Shown here one piece after another: positions 32,871 to 42,468 of a stretch of 64,000 nt of DNA. Positions within the stretch are counted from its first letter, which is position 1, and each line of letters begins with the position of its first letter. The stretch comes from Paenibacillus peoriae KCTC 3763 (GTDB lineage Bacteria > Bacillota > Bacilli > Paenibacillales > Paenibacillaceae): the NCBI RefSeq assembly GCF_000236805.1, contig NZ_AGFX01000037.1, forward strand, positions 124,001 to 188,000, read 5' to 3'. A program made the translations under genes and the position numbers. The notes below the pieces were generated by a model. That model was not told where the DNA came from and made no database searches. It saw only the letters and a list, made by a program, of their open reading frames with translations.

Positions 32871-34610
32871 TTGTTAATTGCGTTGAAGGAAAGTGTGCTC
32901 CAGGTTCTCCTTGCCGTTATATCGGCGGGTTTTTTCTCTATATTAACGGATTATGGGGATAAGAAAAAGGCTTGGGGCGGCAAACTGCTTCCCGGTCCTA
33001 ATCAAGAGATACTTTATTTGTGTTGCTTGCCGGCCATATTGCTATGTTCTCTCTTTCAATATCAGTCTCCATACGGTCTCCCTTCCAATCTTGGCATTAT
33101 TCCCCTCGCTATGGGCGCCATGTATGGTAGACGTCGTACCGCCTTTGTGATCGCCGCTTCCGCACTCATGGGGGTTTTGGCTATAGCTCAGTCGACAGAA
33201 ATGTCGCATACGTATGTGGCTACAGGTTTTATCCTTTTTCCTTTTATGCTGCTGCATGTCAAGTTCTTTCAAAGAGGAACGCTGTCGGACAAAAGGCTTC
33301 TGATTTCCGGATATGTTGTGGTTGATATGCTGCTCAAGGCGGTTTTTCCACTGCTTTGGGGCAAAAAGGATGTATGGGTATACATTCCCGATCTGCTTAC
33401 AACGCTATGGAATATTGCTGCAGGTGTACTGGCCAGTTTTACGGTTGTGAGTCTGATGCATAATGCCTTTGAAAAGCTGGCGTTGCGACGTGATGTAAGC
33501 GAATTTACGAACAAATACTTAATTGAAGCGGATAAGCTGCGTCAGGTGATGGATTTGATGCCATTAGCCCTTGTTACTCTGGATAGCGAAGAACGAGTTA
33601 TACATATGAACAAAACGATGCTGGAACTCTACCGGGATTTCGATCCCTTTATTACGCTGCCTGAGGTAGTGGGTCGTCCATGGACCTCGATATATGATTT
33701 TAATACTTCGTCGGTGGTCAACGAACGGGTTGCGAAAGCGTTGCAAGGAGAGGCGAGTGCTGATTTTATTAATGTACCTCCCAAAGTATTCTTCTGCAGC
33801 TTTCTTCCTATGCAGGATAAACAGGTAAACAAAACGACAGGTGCCATTATTGCCTTGCAGGATATTACAGAGCTGGAGACGCTGCGCAGTGAGCTGGGCA
33901 ATTTCGAGAGGCTCAGTCTGGTCGGACAGATGGCTGCAGGCATTACTCATGAAATACGCAATCCCATGGCGGTTGTGCGTGGATTTTTACAGCTTATGCG
34001 TGAAAAGAGCCCGGATTCCCTCGGTCATTACTACCGTATTGTGATGGAGGAACTGGATCGGGCGAACGGAATAATTAACGATTTTCTTTCACTTGCCCAG
34101 AACCGGATTGTTGAGAAGGAGCAATGCCATCTTCATGATATTATTCGCGAGCTCACACCTTTATTGTGGGCAGATGCAAACCTGAGGGGGCAGACGATTG
34201 AGCTCAAGCTGGAGGATCATGTGACCATGCTGCATTTGAATCCGAAGGAAATGAAGCAATTGCTGCTTAACTTATCGCGTAATGCGATGGAGGCTATGGG
34301 TGAAAAGGGGGTACTGACCATTTCCACTCATGAGGAAGGGGATTTTGTGGAACTGGAAGTCAAGGATACAGGTCCGGGAATTCCGCAAAATCAGCTTGAA
34401 AAGCTGTTCCAGCCTTTTTACACAACCAAAACGAAAGGTACAGGTCTGGGGCTGGCCTTATGTCAAAGTATCGTAGAGCGACACCATGGTACGATTGCCG
34501 TAGATTCGGTGGAGGGGATGGGAACGCAGTTTAGAGTCCGATTGCGCAGAACTATTCCAGCTTACAGGGATCATTCGGAGCCTTCTGTCATGAATTCCAT
34601 CCAAAAATAA
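32871..34610 (+). CDS. Membrane sensor histidine kinase, sporulation-kinase type
   Basis: A 579-residue orphan kinase. Residues 1-200 hold six or so TM helices of the 5TM-5TMR-like type; 215-330 is a PAS domain; the H-box AAGITHEIRNPMAVVRGFLQL is at about 359; N and G boxes are LLLNLSRNAMEAM, DTGPGIP and KGTGLGLAL. The H-box and lack of a partner regulator resemble KinA-KinE, which feed the Spo0F-Spo0A phosphorelay. It starts at a TTG 8 bases after GAGGAGG. The signal is unknown. A role in entry into sporulation is inferred from the family. Confidence 0.88.
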   Translation: MLIALKESVLQVLLAVISAGFFSILTDYGDKKKAWGGKLLPGPNQEILYLCCLPAILLCSLFQYQSPYGLPSNLGIIPLAMGAMYGRRRTAFVIAASALMGVLAIAQSTEMSHTYVATGFILFPFMLLHVKFFQRGTLSDKRLLISGYVVVDMLLKAVFPLLWGKKDVWVYIPDLLTTLWNIAAGVLASFTVVSLMHNAFEKLALRRDVSEFTNKYLIEADKLRQVMDLMPLALVTLDSEERVIHMNKTMLELYRDFDPFITLPEVVGRPWTSIYDFNTSSVVNERVAKALQGEASADFINVPPKVFFCSFLPMQDKQVNKTTGAIIALQDITELETLRSELGNFERLSLVGQMAAGITHEIRNPMAVVRGFLQLMREKSPDSLGHYYRIVMEELDRANGIINDFLSLAQNRIVEKEQCHLHDIIRELTPLLWADANLRGQTIELKLEDHVTMLHLNPKEMKQLLLNLSRNAMEAMGEKGVLTISTHEEGDFVELEVKDTGPGIPQNQLEKLFQPFYTTKTKGTGLGLALCQSIVERHHGTIAVDSVEGMGTQFRVRLRRTIPAYRDHSEPSVMNSIQK

Positions 34611-34634
34611 CTGTACACATACAGATCTATTTTT

Positions 34635-34664
34635 TTGCAAATTACGTGAAAAAGATTGTATAAT
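34635..34664 (+). promoter_or_regulatory. SigmaA-type promoter of the bacilliredoxin gene
   Basis: TTGCAA at 34635-34640 and a perfect TATAAT at 34659-34664 are 18 bp apart, 88 bp before the ATG. Confidence 0.6.
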
Positions 34665-34752
34665 GAAGATCAGGTATCCGTACCTTTAACACGTCAGAGG
34701 ATAAAATGAGCAATGTAGTATACAATGATTTTTGGAGAAGGAGTGAAAGAAT

Positions 34753-35187
34753 ATGTCTATGTCTTTTGACCAATATATGAGAGATTCTGTTCAGCCCATG
34801 CGTGATGAGCTGACCAATCTTGGATTTCAGGAGCTGCGTACTTCGGAAGAAGTGGAGGCCAAGCTGCCTAATGCCAAGGGAACAACGCTGATTGTTGTGA
34901 ACTCGGTATGCGGGTGTGCTGCGGGTCAATGCCGTCCGGGTGTGGGCGAAGCGCTGAAGCATGATATTACACCGGATCACCTGTACACGGTTTTCGCCGG
35001 ACAGGACAAGGAAGCAACGGCGAAGGCTCGCGAATTTTTCGCGCCGTATCCGCCATCTTCCCCTTCCATTGCACTGCTGAAAGACGGCGAGCTGGTTCAT
35101 TTCATCGAGCGTAACCAGGTAGAGGATCGTTCGGCTGTGCAAATCGCCGCTGATCTGACCAGTGCATTTGACCGTTTTTGCCGTTAA
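34753..35187 (+). CDS. Bacilliredoxin (BrxA/BrxB family)
   Basis: A 144-residue YphP/YqiW-family thiol-disulfide protein. The active site CGC is in NSVCGCAAGQCRP. Bacilliredoxins remove bacillithiol from S-bacillithiolated proteins after hypochlorite or disulfide stress. Length is normal and the thioredoxin-like fold needs no signal peptide, so it is cytosolic. GGAG lies 11 bases before the ATG. Whether it is BrxA or BrxB cannot be decided here. It is monocistronic between its own promoter and a terminator. Confidence 0.92.
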   Translation: MSMSFDQYMRDSVQPMRDELTNLGFQELRTSEEVEAKLPNAKGTTLIVVNSVCGCAAGQCRPGVGEALKHDITPDHLYTVFAGQDKEATAKAREFFAPYPPSSPSIALLKDGELVHFIERNQVEDRSAVQIAADLTSAFDRFCR

Positions 35188-35203
35188 GACTGTTCAAGCT
35201 AAT

Positions 35204-35243
35204 GCCCCGCATTTTTCGCCTGCGAAAATTTGCCGGGGCTTTT
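35204..35243 (+). terminator. Terminator of the bacilliredoxin gene
   Basis: GCCCCG and CGGGGC close a longer stem that includes TTTTCGC/GCGAAAA, followed by TTTT. Confidence 0.75.
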
Positions 35244-35254
35244 GCATGTTGGCC

Positions 35255-35288
35255 TGTCATGTTAGCTTGTCTTGTCATGCCAGCTTGT
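35255..35288 (+). repeat. 16-bp direct repeat before nadE
   Basis: TGTCATGTTAGCTTGT (35255-35270) and TGTCATGCCAGCTTGT (35273-35288) are repeated with an 18-bp period and two mismatches. They end 32 bp before the nadE start and could be an operator. Confidence 0.45.
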
Positions 35289-35320
35289 AAAGTAAATTCC
35301 TGAAAAGAGGTGCCTATCTG

Positions 35321-36130
35321 ATGAGTTTGCAGGAACAGATTATTGCTGAATTGGGAGTACAGCCTACGATTAACGTAGAGGCGGAGGTTCGCAAGCGCGT
35401 AGATTTCCTCAAGTCTTATGTAACGAAGACCGGAAGCAAAGGACTGCTGATCGCCATCAGTGGCGGGATTGACAGTGCTGTAGCGACTGCCTTGTGCAAG
35501 CAGGCTACTGATGAGCTGACAAAGGAGCTAGGAGAAGAGTACAAAACGCTGGGTGTGTTCCAGCCGTATGGCAAGCAGGAAGATATTGAGCACAGCTACG
35601 CGGTTGCCAAAGCGTTCGACCTGAAATATGCCGGAGAAACGAATATCAAGGAAGCGGTGGACAAGGTTGCCGTGGAAGTGGAGCATACGCTAAAGGATAT
35701 CGGTCTTGAACGTTCCATTACTCCGCAAGTGAAAGGGAATGTAAAGGCAAGAACGCGTATGGTGGTTCAGTACGCACTCGCGAATGAGCTGAATCTGCTC
35801 GTCGTTGGTACAGATCACGCTTCAGAAGCCATCACAGGCTTTTATACGAAATGGGGCGATGGTGCAGTCGATATTACACCGCTTAGCACGCTGAACAAGC
35901 GCCAGGTGCGCATGCTGGCGAGCCACCTTGGAGTTCCGCAGGCCATTTTGGACAAGGCGCCTACAGCAGGATTGTGGGAAGGCCAGACGGATGAAAAAGA
36001 ACTCGGCATCTCCTACGAAGCAAATAGCGACTACCTGGAAGGTAAAGAAATTGACCCGGCGGCACGCGAAAAGCTGGAAAGCTTCTTCACACGTACAGCG
36101 CATAAGCGGACAAGCATTCCGGGAGTTTAA
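35321..36130 (+). CDS. nadE: Ammonia-dependent NAD synthetase
   Basis: A 269-residue enzyme that turns nicotinate adenine dinucleotide into NAD with ATP and ammonia. The N-type ATP pyrophosphatase P-loop appears as AISGGIDSAVAT (about residue 44), followed by VKARTRMV and VVGTDHASEAITGFYTKWGDGAVDI, all typical. It lacks a glutaminase domain, as in other Bacillales NadE. AGAGGTG lies 10 bases before the ATG. It is monocistronic. Confidence 0.95.
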   Translation: MSLQEQIIAELGVQPTINVEAEVRKRVDFLKSYVTKTGSKGLLIAISGGIDSAVATALCKQATDELTKELGEEYKTLGVFQPYGKQEDIEHSYAVAKAFDLKYAGETNIKEAVDKVAVEVEHTLKDIGLERSITPQVKGNVKARTRMVVQYALANELNLLVVGTDHASEAITGFYTKWGDGAVDITPLSTLNKRQVRMLASHLGVPQAILDKAPTAGLWEGQTDEKELGISYEANSDYLEGKEIDPAAREKLESFFTRTAHKRTSIPGV

Positions 36131-36166
36131 GCGGGTAATCTTATGAATTTTAAAAACAAATAAATG

Positions 36167-36194
36167 CGGCGATCCGCCCAGCGGATCGCCGTTT
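36167..36194 (+). terminator. Terminator of nadE
   Basis: CGGCGATCCGC and GCGGATCGCCG form a perfect 11-bp stem with a 3-base loop and a short T tail. Confidence 0.75.
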
Positions 36195-36213
36195 GTATTG
36201 AAGGGGCTAAAGC

Positions 36214-37029
36214 TTATTTGACGATCCGTTCAATGAAGCGGCAGGTTTCGGTAATGGCCTGGTCGAGCGGAAGGCTGCTTCCCTGGAATGGATGCACGGT
36301 ATTGAAGGTATGATTGCCACCTTGAATTTGTACCCATTCAATATCGGGACGAACAGAGGAGAGCAGGGCAGAGCCTTCGCGCAGGCGTTTGGAATCTTCG
36401 GTTCCCTGGATAAGTACGGCCGGCAACTGGCTGTCTGCGAGCCTGTCCACGATCGCAAAACGCGAGCGATTTTGCTCCAGGTCTTCCAGAATGACAACAT
36501 CCAGCGGAAGCTGCTGCCCGGTTCTGGCGTTTTGCACATAGCTGCGCCCCTTGGTGCGCATTTCTTCTTTTTGCGGCAAAGTGAACAAATCCAAATCTGT
36601 CACACCATTCCATGATATGACGCCGGATATCTCCTCGGGGTGATCCAGCGCGTATACGAAGCAACTTCCCGCGCCCCGGCTGTGTCCTAACAGAAATACT
36701 GGCAATTCTCGAAACTCGTGGCGTGCTCTCAGATTGGCTATCAGTATATCCAAATCCTCTTGTTCGCGGCTATAGGTGTTGCGAGCGAATTTTTCCAGCT
36801 CGGTAAAATTCTCTAAATCCTCACCTATGCCATTATGTGAAAAGTTAAAGGTTATGACATGGTTATCCGCACTTAATGCTTCTGCTATAAAGGGGAACAT
36901 ACCCCAATCCTTAAATCCCTTGTAGCCATGAGCGATGATGAGCAGGCTTTTGGCTGTTTTTTTGGCGGGAAACCAGGAGGCCCGGATTACTGCGTCTGTT
37001 CCTGCTTCAACCACAATGGTTTCTGACAT
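36214..37029 (-). CDS. Alpha/beta hydrolase (esterase/peptidase-like)
   Basis: A 271-residue alpha/beta hydrolase of the dienelactone/prolyl-oligopeptidase-like class. HGYKG oxyanion loop is near residue 40, the nucleophile elbow is LLGHSRGAGS (about 115) and the C-terminal histidine is in GGNHTFN. No signal peptide is seen, so it is cytosolic. The ATG at 37029 follows GGAAGGATAGG; the open frame upstream lacks a ribosome site. The nadE terminator lies between its end and nadE. The substrate is unknown. Confidence 0.85.
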   Translation of the reverse strand: MSETIVVEAGTDAVIRASWFPAKKTAKSLLIIAHGYKGFKDWGMFPFIAEALSADNHVITFNFSHNGIGEDLENFTELEKFARNTYSREQEDLDILIANLRARHEFRELPVFLLGHSRGAGSCFVYALDHPEEISGVISWNGVTDLDLFTLPQKEEMRTKGRSYVQNARTGQQLPLDVVILEDLEQNRSRFAIVDRLADSQLPAVLIQGTEDSKRLREGSALLSSVRPDIEWVQIQGGNHTFNTVHPFQGSSLPLDQAITETCRFIERIVK

Positions 37030-37211
37030 CCTATCCTTCCTTTCTGTGGGAATTTTAAATCGACGTATAAGCTCTAATTCAAGCATTCATCAATAGCCTC
37101 TCTTATTTTAACATATTTTGGTGCTGCTTTTACGCCTTTGTGACTCGCCATGGTGTGGACGCACTGTTACAATAGGTGCAGTAAAGTATAAAAAGGATGG
37201 GGAATACCCAA

Positions 37212-37616
37212 ATGATCTACGGAATTGGACATGATGTGCTGGAAATAAGCCGTATGGCTGACATTTTGGCAGGTAAATATGCAGATGCGTTTTTGAATCG
37301 GGTGTTGACCCCGGCTGAACGCGAGCTTGCTGTGGAACGCAAGGGCAGGCTAACGGAGTTCGTAGCAGGGCGCTTTGCTGCAAAAGAAGCGATCACGAAA
37401 GCCTTCGGTTGCGGAATCGGGCAGATGATCGGGTTCGGTGATATGGATATTTTACCAGAGCCAGGAGGGAAACCCGCAGTTTATTTGTCTTCGTCCGCGT
37501 GGGATAGACTGGGTTTGCCGGGTAACGGAGCCTCGGATTACAGCATTCACCTGAGTATTACACACCAGCCCAACATTGCCTCTGCTTTTGTAATTGTCGA
37601 ATATAAGGAGATGTGA
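37212..37616 (+). CDS. acpS: Holo-[acyl-carrier-protein] synthase
   Basis: A 134-residue phosphopantetheinyl transferase that activates acyl carrier protein. Motifs GIGHDVLEISRM and FAGRFAAKEAITKAFG (seen as VAGRFAAKEAITKAFG) carry the magnesium-binding Asp and Glu, and SITHQPNIASAFVI is the C-terminal strand. The ATG at 37212 (MIYGIGHD) is about 9 bases after AAAAGGATGG; an ATG five codons earlier overlaps that site. It is followed 4 bp later by mutY, forming an operon. Confidence 0.93.
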   Translation: MIYGIGHDVLEISRMADILAGKYADAFLNRVLTPAERELAVERKGRLTEFVAGRFAAKEAITKAFGCGIGQMIGFGDMDILPEPGGKPAVYLSSSAWDRLGLPGNGASDYSIHLSITHQPNIASAFVIVEYKEM

Positions 37617-37620
37617 TGTG

Positions 37621-38859
37621 ATGACTGCCAATACATTGGAACAAAAACGTTATTTCAGCTTTGAGCTGTTGAACTGGTATACACGAAACAAGCGGGATTT
37701 GCCGTGGCGCCGCCATCGAAATCCTTTTTATATCTGGATTTCGGAAATTATGCTGCAGCAGACGCGCGTCGATACGGTGATTCCGTATTTCAATCGCTTT
37801 ATTGCACGTTTTCCGACGATTGAAGCGCTGGCGGAAGCACCCGAGGAGGATGTGCTCAAGCTGTGGGAAGGGCTGGGCTATTATTCACGGGCCCGGAATT
37901 TGCAAACTGCGGCCAGGCAAGTGGTCGAGCTTCACGGCGGACAGGTGCCGGATGATACACAGGCGGTCGCTGCGCTGAAGGGGGTAGGTCCGTATACGAC
38001 AGGTGCGATTATGAGTATCGCCTTCAATCGCCCGGAGCCTGCTGTGGATGGCAATGTGATGCGGGTGCTGTCGCGCTATTTCCTCATTGAAGAGGATATT
38101 ATGAAGGGCAGCACACGATCGCATATGGAAAGTCTGGTACGGGAGCTGATCCCCGAAGAGAGGGCCTCCGATTTCAACCAGGCGCTGATGGAACTGGGGG
38201 CGCTGGTGTGCACGCCCAAGTCGCCCCAGTGCCTGACCTGCCCGGTTATGGAGCACTGCTCAGGGCGACTGGCAGGTCGTGAGGAAACGCTGCCGGTGAA
38301 GACGAAGGCGAAGCCGCCGCGGCTGGAGCCGCGTTCCGTCGCCCTCGTCGAGGGCAGCGGCGCGAACGCAGGCCGCCTGCTCGTCCGGCAGCGTCCGGCC
38401 AAGGGCCTACTGGCCCGCATGTGGGAGCTGCCGCACGAGCTGGTCGGGCCAGAGGGCTACAACGGCCCGATGCCGGATGAGCCCGCTATGGACCATCTGG
38501 CGGCTCATTTGCTGGCAGAGGGCGTGCTTGCCCGCCCGGTGCGATTTGTACGTGAGGCGGAGCACACGTTCAGCCACATCCACTGGAACCTGCGTGTGTT
38601 CCAGTGTGAAGAGGTCGCCAGCCCTGCCGGGGAGGCGGGCGGACAACCGCTGGCTGCCGAGCAGCGGGCAGACTACAGCACCGGAGCGAAGCCGGATGCG
38701 TTGATTGCGCTCGTAGAGCAGGCGGAGCAGGTCCGCCCTGGGCTGCCTGCCGGGTATCGCTGGATCAGCGAGGCGGATATGGACACCATGGCGTTTCCCA
38801 AGGTGTTCCTCGATCTGATCACTGAATATTATGCAAAGCAAAAAGAGACCTTGGTGTAG
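37621..38859 (+). CDS. mutY: A/G-specific adenine DNA glycosylase
   Basis: A 412-residue glycosylase that removes A mispaired with 8-oxoG. HhH-GPD core with LPWRRHRNPFYIWISEIMLQQT, helix-hairpin-helix LKGVGPYTTGAI and AVDGNVMRVL; the [4Fe-4S] motif C-X6-C-X2-C-X5-C is CTPKSPQCLTCPVMEHC (about 197-213). The C-terminal NUDIX-like 8-oxoG domain is full length. The ATG at 37621 is 10 bases after AAGGAG. From about 38.2 to 38.8 kb the gene is much richer in GC than its first half. A terminator follows. Confidence 0.94.
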   Translation: MTANTLEQKRYFSFELLNWYTRNKRDLPWRRHRNPFYIWISEIMLQQTRVDTVIPYFNRFIARFPTIEALAEAPEEDVLKLWEGLGYYSRARNLQTAARQVVELHGGQVPDDTQAVAALKGVGPYTTGAIMSIAFNRPEPAVDGNVMRVLSRYFLIEEDIMKGSTRSHMESLVRELIPEERASDFNQALMELGALVCTPKSPQCLTCPVMEHCSGRLAGREETLPVKTKAKPPRLEPRSVALVEGSGANAGRLLVRQRPAKGLLARMWELPHELVGPEGYNGPMPDEPAMDHLAAHLLAEGVLARPVRFVREAEHTFSHIHWNLRVFQCEEVASPAGEAGGQPLAAEQRADYSTGAKPDALIALVEQAEQVRPGLPAGYRWISEADMDTMAFPKVFLDLITEYYAKQKETLV

Positions 38860-38867
38860 GTCTCTCA

Positions 38868-38899
38868 AAGCTGCCGGGACTTCTCCCGGCAGCTTTTTT
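38868..38899 (+). terminator. Terminator of acpS-mutY
   Basis: AAGCTGCCGGGA and TCCCGGCAGCTT form a perfect 12-bp stem with loop CTTC, followed by a T-run. Confidence 0.9.
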
Positions 38900-39011
38900 G
38901 TTCTTTTTTCGTTCAGCCTGACATCCCATAAGAATAACGATATGTATAGACCATCGCTATTCATCGTACGTAATTGAGAGATTTGTACAGTTTTTGATTA
39001 CTTGTCCTTGA

Positions 39012-40166
39012 TTACATGGCCTGTTCAAAAATGGCGATGACTTCTTGCTGCGTAGGCTGAACCGGATTGGTTACGCCGCAGGCATCTTTAAGCGCATTCG
39101 CTGCGAGTACGGTGAAATCTTCGCGTTTGACACCAAGCTCTTCCAGACCGGACGGGATGTTGACCCGTTTAGCCAGCTTCTCGATAGCCTGCAGAGCGAG
39201 GTTGGCACCTTGTTCCGGTGTAACGCCGTCTGTATTCTCGCCAAGAGCACGTGCGATATCAGTGAGTCGTTCGGCGGATGCCTTGGCGTTATAGCGCTCT
39301 ACATGCGGCAGCAAAATGGCGTTGCAAACGCCGTGTGGCAGATTATAGAAGCCGCCAAGCTGATGTGCCATGGCGTGAACAAAGCCTAATCCGGCGTTAT
39401 TGAATGCCATGCCTGCCAGAAATTCAGCGTAGGCCATTTGGCTGCGAGCCTCTACGTCGTTACCGTCATCGACGGCTCTGGCCAAATTGTCTCGAATCAG
39501 CTCAATTGCTTTGATCGCACACGCATCTGTAATGGGTGTAGCATTGGTGGAAACATAAGCTTCAATAGAATGGGTGAGCGCATCCATTCCTGTTGCAGCA
39601 GTTAATGATTTGGGCATAGCCATCATCAGATCAGGATCATTGACAGCAATGAGCGGTGTCGTGTGATTGTCGACAATCGCCATTTTGATATGGCGCTCTT
39701 CGTCCGTAATAATACAAAACATGGTCATTTCGCTAGCCGTTCCTGCCGTTGTGTTAATGGCAATCAGAGGGAAGGAGGGCTTCGTGGATTTATCCACGCC
39801 TTCGTAGTCGCCAATTTGACCGCCATTGGAAGCCAACAGTGCGATGCCCTTGGCACAGTCATGCGGTGACCCACCTCCGAGCGAAATAATGAAATCGCAT
39901 TTGGATTGACTCAGCAGCTCCAGGCCCTCGTTCACATTTGTAACTGTAGGATTCGGCTGTGTACCACTGTATACGACGGATTTTACGTTTATACTTTCCA
40001 ACACGCTTGTTACTTTTTTCACAATACCGATATCAACTAAAGGTTTATCGGTTACGATCAATGCATTTGTATAGCCCAGCTTCCCAATCTCTGTACCTGC
40101 ATCCGCCAGTGCGCCTGAGCCCATAAGACTCATACCCGGCATCATGAATTTTGAAGTTCCTGTCAT
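39012..40166 (-). CDS. Iron-containing alcohol dehydrogenase (type III)
   Basis: A 384-residue group III NAD(P)-dependent alcohol dehydrogenase. NAD-binding [10 protein letters not shown], the [10 protein letters not shown] loop, and metal ligands in [13 protein letters not shown] and [12 protein letters not shown]...NLPHG are all present. Close relatives are the ethanol, butanol and methanol dehydrogenases of Bacillus and Clostridium. The ATG at 40166 is 9 bases after AAGGTGG; an ATG three codons earlier abuts it. A divergent AraC-type gene 162 bp upstream may control it. Confidence 0.92.
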   Translation of the reverse strand: MTGTSKFMMPGMSLMGSGALADAGTEIGKLGYTNALIVTDKPLVDIGIVKKVTSVLESINVKSVVYSGTQPNPTVTNVNEGLELLSQSKCDFIISLGGGSPHDCAKGIALLASNGGQIGDYEGVDKSTKPSFPLIAINTTAGTASEMTMFCIITDEERHIKMAIVDNHTTPLIAVNDPDLMMAMPKSLTAATGMDALTHSIEAYVSTNATPITDACAIKAIELIRDNLARAVDDGNDVEARSQMAYAEFLAGMAFNNAGLGFVHAMAHQLGGFYNLPHGVCNAILLPHVERYNAKASAERLTDIARALGENTDGVTPEQGANLALQAIEKLAKRVNIPSGLEELGVKREDFTVLAANALKDACGVTNPVQPTQQEVIAIFEQAM

Positions 40167-40328
40167 CGTATGCATCCACCTTTATTATTATTTTGAGTTA
40201 AATCGAGGTATAATGATGGAGTTAAAGGATCTCATTACCATCCTTATATCCTTATCATACTGCCCCTTATTGGGGTGAACTAACACATTTTATTATAAAA
40301 TATCGTGATTTTTAAAAGGGTGAGATGG

Positions 40329-41207
40329 ATGGAGCATGCCAAGACTTTAGGAGACTTTAATCGTTATAGTGAGCTGCAGTATGGATATGAAACCGATCTG
40401 ATCCGGATTTTATATTATGATCTTCCGGAGAACTATTACGAAAAATATGCTTCATATGAGTACCCGAAACTATGCACCATTCTGGAGGGAAGGAAAGAGG
40501 TCAAAATTAATAAAACAGAGCATTTTGAATACGATTCTCAAGAAATTATCCTGCTTCCTCCACAGTCCAGCGTTGAAATGAAAATCAAAGAACATACCAA
40601 GGCACTGGTGTTTGAATTAAGCGATCAGTTAATGGAACGGTTGAGGGATGTGGTAGAGGAGGAATTTCAGGTTTCGGAAAGTACTCCTGCTCATTCGGTG
40701 GTTCGCTGTGAGTTGAATGAAAAGACGAATTTACTTACAGCCTCCATGGAACGGATCAAGCAGTATATGGAACAACCTGCCGAAAGAAAAAAATTCCTGA
40801 TTGATCTGAGCGCTCAGGAAATGGCCTATCATTTGCTACAGATGCAGGTGCTTGAACAGAATTTGCTCACGAACGACCGACACCCGGTGTTCCGCGCGAT
40901 TCGCGACATTCAGGAACAATTGCCCGGCATCAGGCATGTGAAGGATTTGGCGGATAACTACAACATGTCACATGCGAATTTTACAAATCAGTTTAAGAAA
41001 ATAACAGGCTTGACTCCGCTTGACTATATTACGAATCAAAAAATGCAGCTCGCCAAGCAATGGCTCCAGCACAGAAACGTAACGGAGGTCGCCTTTGATT
41101 TGAATTATGAGAGCGTTTCCTACTTTATCGGTCTTTTTAAGAAAAAATACGGAATTACACCTAAACAATACCAGATGAGTGTGCAGCGGCAAGCAGTCCT
41201 TTCATAA
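40329..41207 (+). CDS. AraC family transcriptional regulator
   Basis: A 292-residue protein. The C-terminal 100 residues form the double helix-turn-helix (VKDLADNYNMSHANFTNQFKKITGLTPLDY...VAFDLNYESVSYFIGLFKKKYGITPKQY). The N-terminal 180 residues are a cupin-like sensor with no known ligand. The ATG at 40329 is about 7 bases after AAAGGGTG. It diverges from the iron alcohol dehydrogenase and is a good candidate for its activator. It ends at a shared terminator. Confidence 0.88.
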   Translation: MEHAKTLGDFNRYSELQYGYETDLIRILYYDLPENYYEKYASYEYPKLCTILEGRKEVKINKTEHFEYDSQEIILLPPQSSVEMKIKEHTKALVFELSDQLMERLRDVVEEEFQVSESTPAHSVVRCELNEKTNLLTASMERIKQYMEQPAERKKFLIDLSAQEMAYHLLQMQVLEQNLLTNDRHPVFRAIRDIQEQLPGIRHVKDLADNYNMSHANFTNQFKKITGLTPLDYITNQKMQLAKQWLQHRNVTEVAFDLNYESVSYFIGLFKKKYGITPKQYQMSVQRQAVLS

Positions 41208-41260
41208 TGTGAAAAATATAAAGGCAAGGTCGGGGTTCTTTTGTCATCCATTTAAATTAA

Positions 41261-41305
41261 AAAGGCTGTCTCACTCGTAGAAACTCTACTTTGGAGACAG
41301 CCTTT
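41261..41305. terminator. Bidirectional terminator between AraC gene and sodA
   Basis: AAAGGCTGTCTC and GAGACAGCCTTT form a perfect 12-bp stem around a 21-base loop, flanked by A and T runs. Confidence 0.85.
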
Positions 41306-41338
41306 ATTATTAGGGTAGTGATGTTTGTTACTGGCTTG

Positions 41339-41950
41339 TTACTTTGCAGCCGCGTAACGTTTGTTCACTTCATCCCAGTTGATAACATTGTAGAATGCAG
41401 CAATGTAATCCGGGCGTTTGTTTTGATATTTCAGGTAGTAAGCATGCTCCCAAACGTCCAGTCCAAGTACCGGAGTCAGACCTTCGGACAGTGGGCTGTC
41501 TTGGTTAGGAGTGCTAGTGATCGCCAGTTTGCCGTCTTTGCCGACAACCAGCCAAGCCCAGCCGCTGCCAAAACGTGTTGTAGCTGCTTTAGTGAAGTCT
41601 TCTTTGAATTTGTCATAGCCGCCCAGCTCATTATTGATTGCATCAGCAATGGCGCCCGTTGGTTGTCCGCCGCCATTAGGACCGATTACTTCCCAGAACA
41701 GGCTGTGGTTATGGTGTCCGCCACCGTTGTTGCGAACCGCAGTGCGGATGCTTTCAGGAACGCTGTCCAGATTGGAGATCAGATCCTCCAGGCTTTTGCT
41801 TTGCAGTTCAGGAGCGCTCTCCAGAGCTGCGTTCAGGTTTGTTACATATGTGTTATGGTGACGATCATGGTGAATTTCTACTGTCAGCGCATCAATGTGC
41901 GGCTCCAGTGCGTCTTTCGCGTAAGGAAGTTCTGGTAATTGAAATGCCAT
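41339..41950 (-). CDS. sodA: Superoxide dismutase [Mn/Fe]
   Basis: A 203-residue SOD of normal length. Metal ligands are His in [12 protein letters not shown] (about 27), His in NHSLFWEVI (about 81), and Asp and His in [11 protein letters not shown] (about 165-169). The GGG(H/Q)NH and nearby residues fit the manganese form of Bacillales, SodA. It is cytosolic and detoxifies superoxide. The start codon follows AGGAGG. A second, much longer SOD is encoded at 48125-49489. Confidence 0.95.
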   Translation of the reverse strand: MAFQLPELPYAKDALEPHIDALTVEIHHDRHHNTYVTNLNAALESAPELQSKSLEDLISNLDSVPESIRTAVRNNGGGHHNHSLFWEVIGPNGGGQPTGAIADAINNELGGYDKFKEDFTKAATTRFGSGWAWLVVGKDGKLAITSTPNQDSPLSEGLTPVLGLDVWEHAYYLKYQNKRPDYIAAFYNVINWDEVNKRYAAAK

Positions 41951-42468
41951 AGTAAATCCCTCCTGGTTATATGGTTGGGTAAGGTATTCCTATGTAATAA
42001 TACCCTCTACAGTTATATTAAACCGCATTCAGGCTATTTTATCAACATTTTTGTTTGTAAAATAGCAAACTGGGAAATACGACCTGGTAGCTAGCATATC
42101 CAAAAACCCAACAGAAATATACAAAACTTAGGCATTAAGAGGGAAATTGTGAGACAAAAAAATGTAAACGCTTTATATACAGCGCTTTCACGAGAAAAAG
42201 GGATGTATTCCGAGTAAAAGTGTGGTTTAATGGTCAAGGAAGCAGAATTTTCGGTTTTTTTGTCGTCTGCTATATCTTGTCATGTCTTTGGACCTGACGT
42301 GAGGGTACATACCCTTTTGCTGTTCTTCATTTCATATATAGCAGATCGTATGCATTTTTATCATAATGCCTCGTGATTAACGCCATGCTAAGAATTTTAA
42401 GGATTTATGTAAAAATGACGGTGCTGTCTCATTTTTTTATTATGCTTACGAAAAGGGAGATATAACTT
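41951..42468. other. 518-bp region with only regulatory signals
   Basis: No coding frame is supported between sodA and the acetyltransferase. It holds the cre-like dyad at 42163-42190 and a short palindrome AGGGTA-CA-TACCCT at 42302-42315 followed by TTTT. Confidence 0.5.
42163..42190. promoter_or_regulatory. Cre-like near-palindrome (CcpA site candidate)
   Basis: The 28-bp segment begins TGTAAACGCTTTA and on the opposite strand begins TGAAAGCGCTGTA; each resembles the catabolite-responsive element TGWAARCGNTNNCA. It is 213 bp upstream of sodA and 279 bp upstream of the acetyltransferase gene, so the target is unclear. Confidence 0.5.

Noticed and set aside
34706-34780. A 24-codon frame upstream of and overlapping the bacilliredoxin gene
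   Set aside because: It has a weak GAGGAT before its ATG but no coding character; likely chance in the leader.
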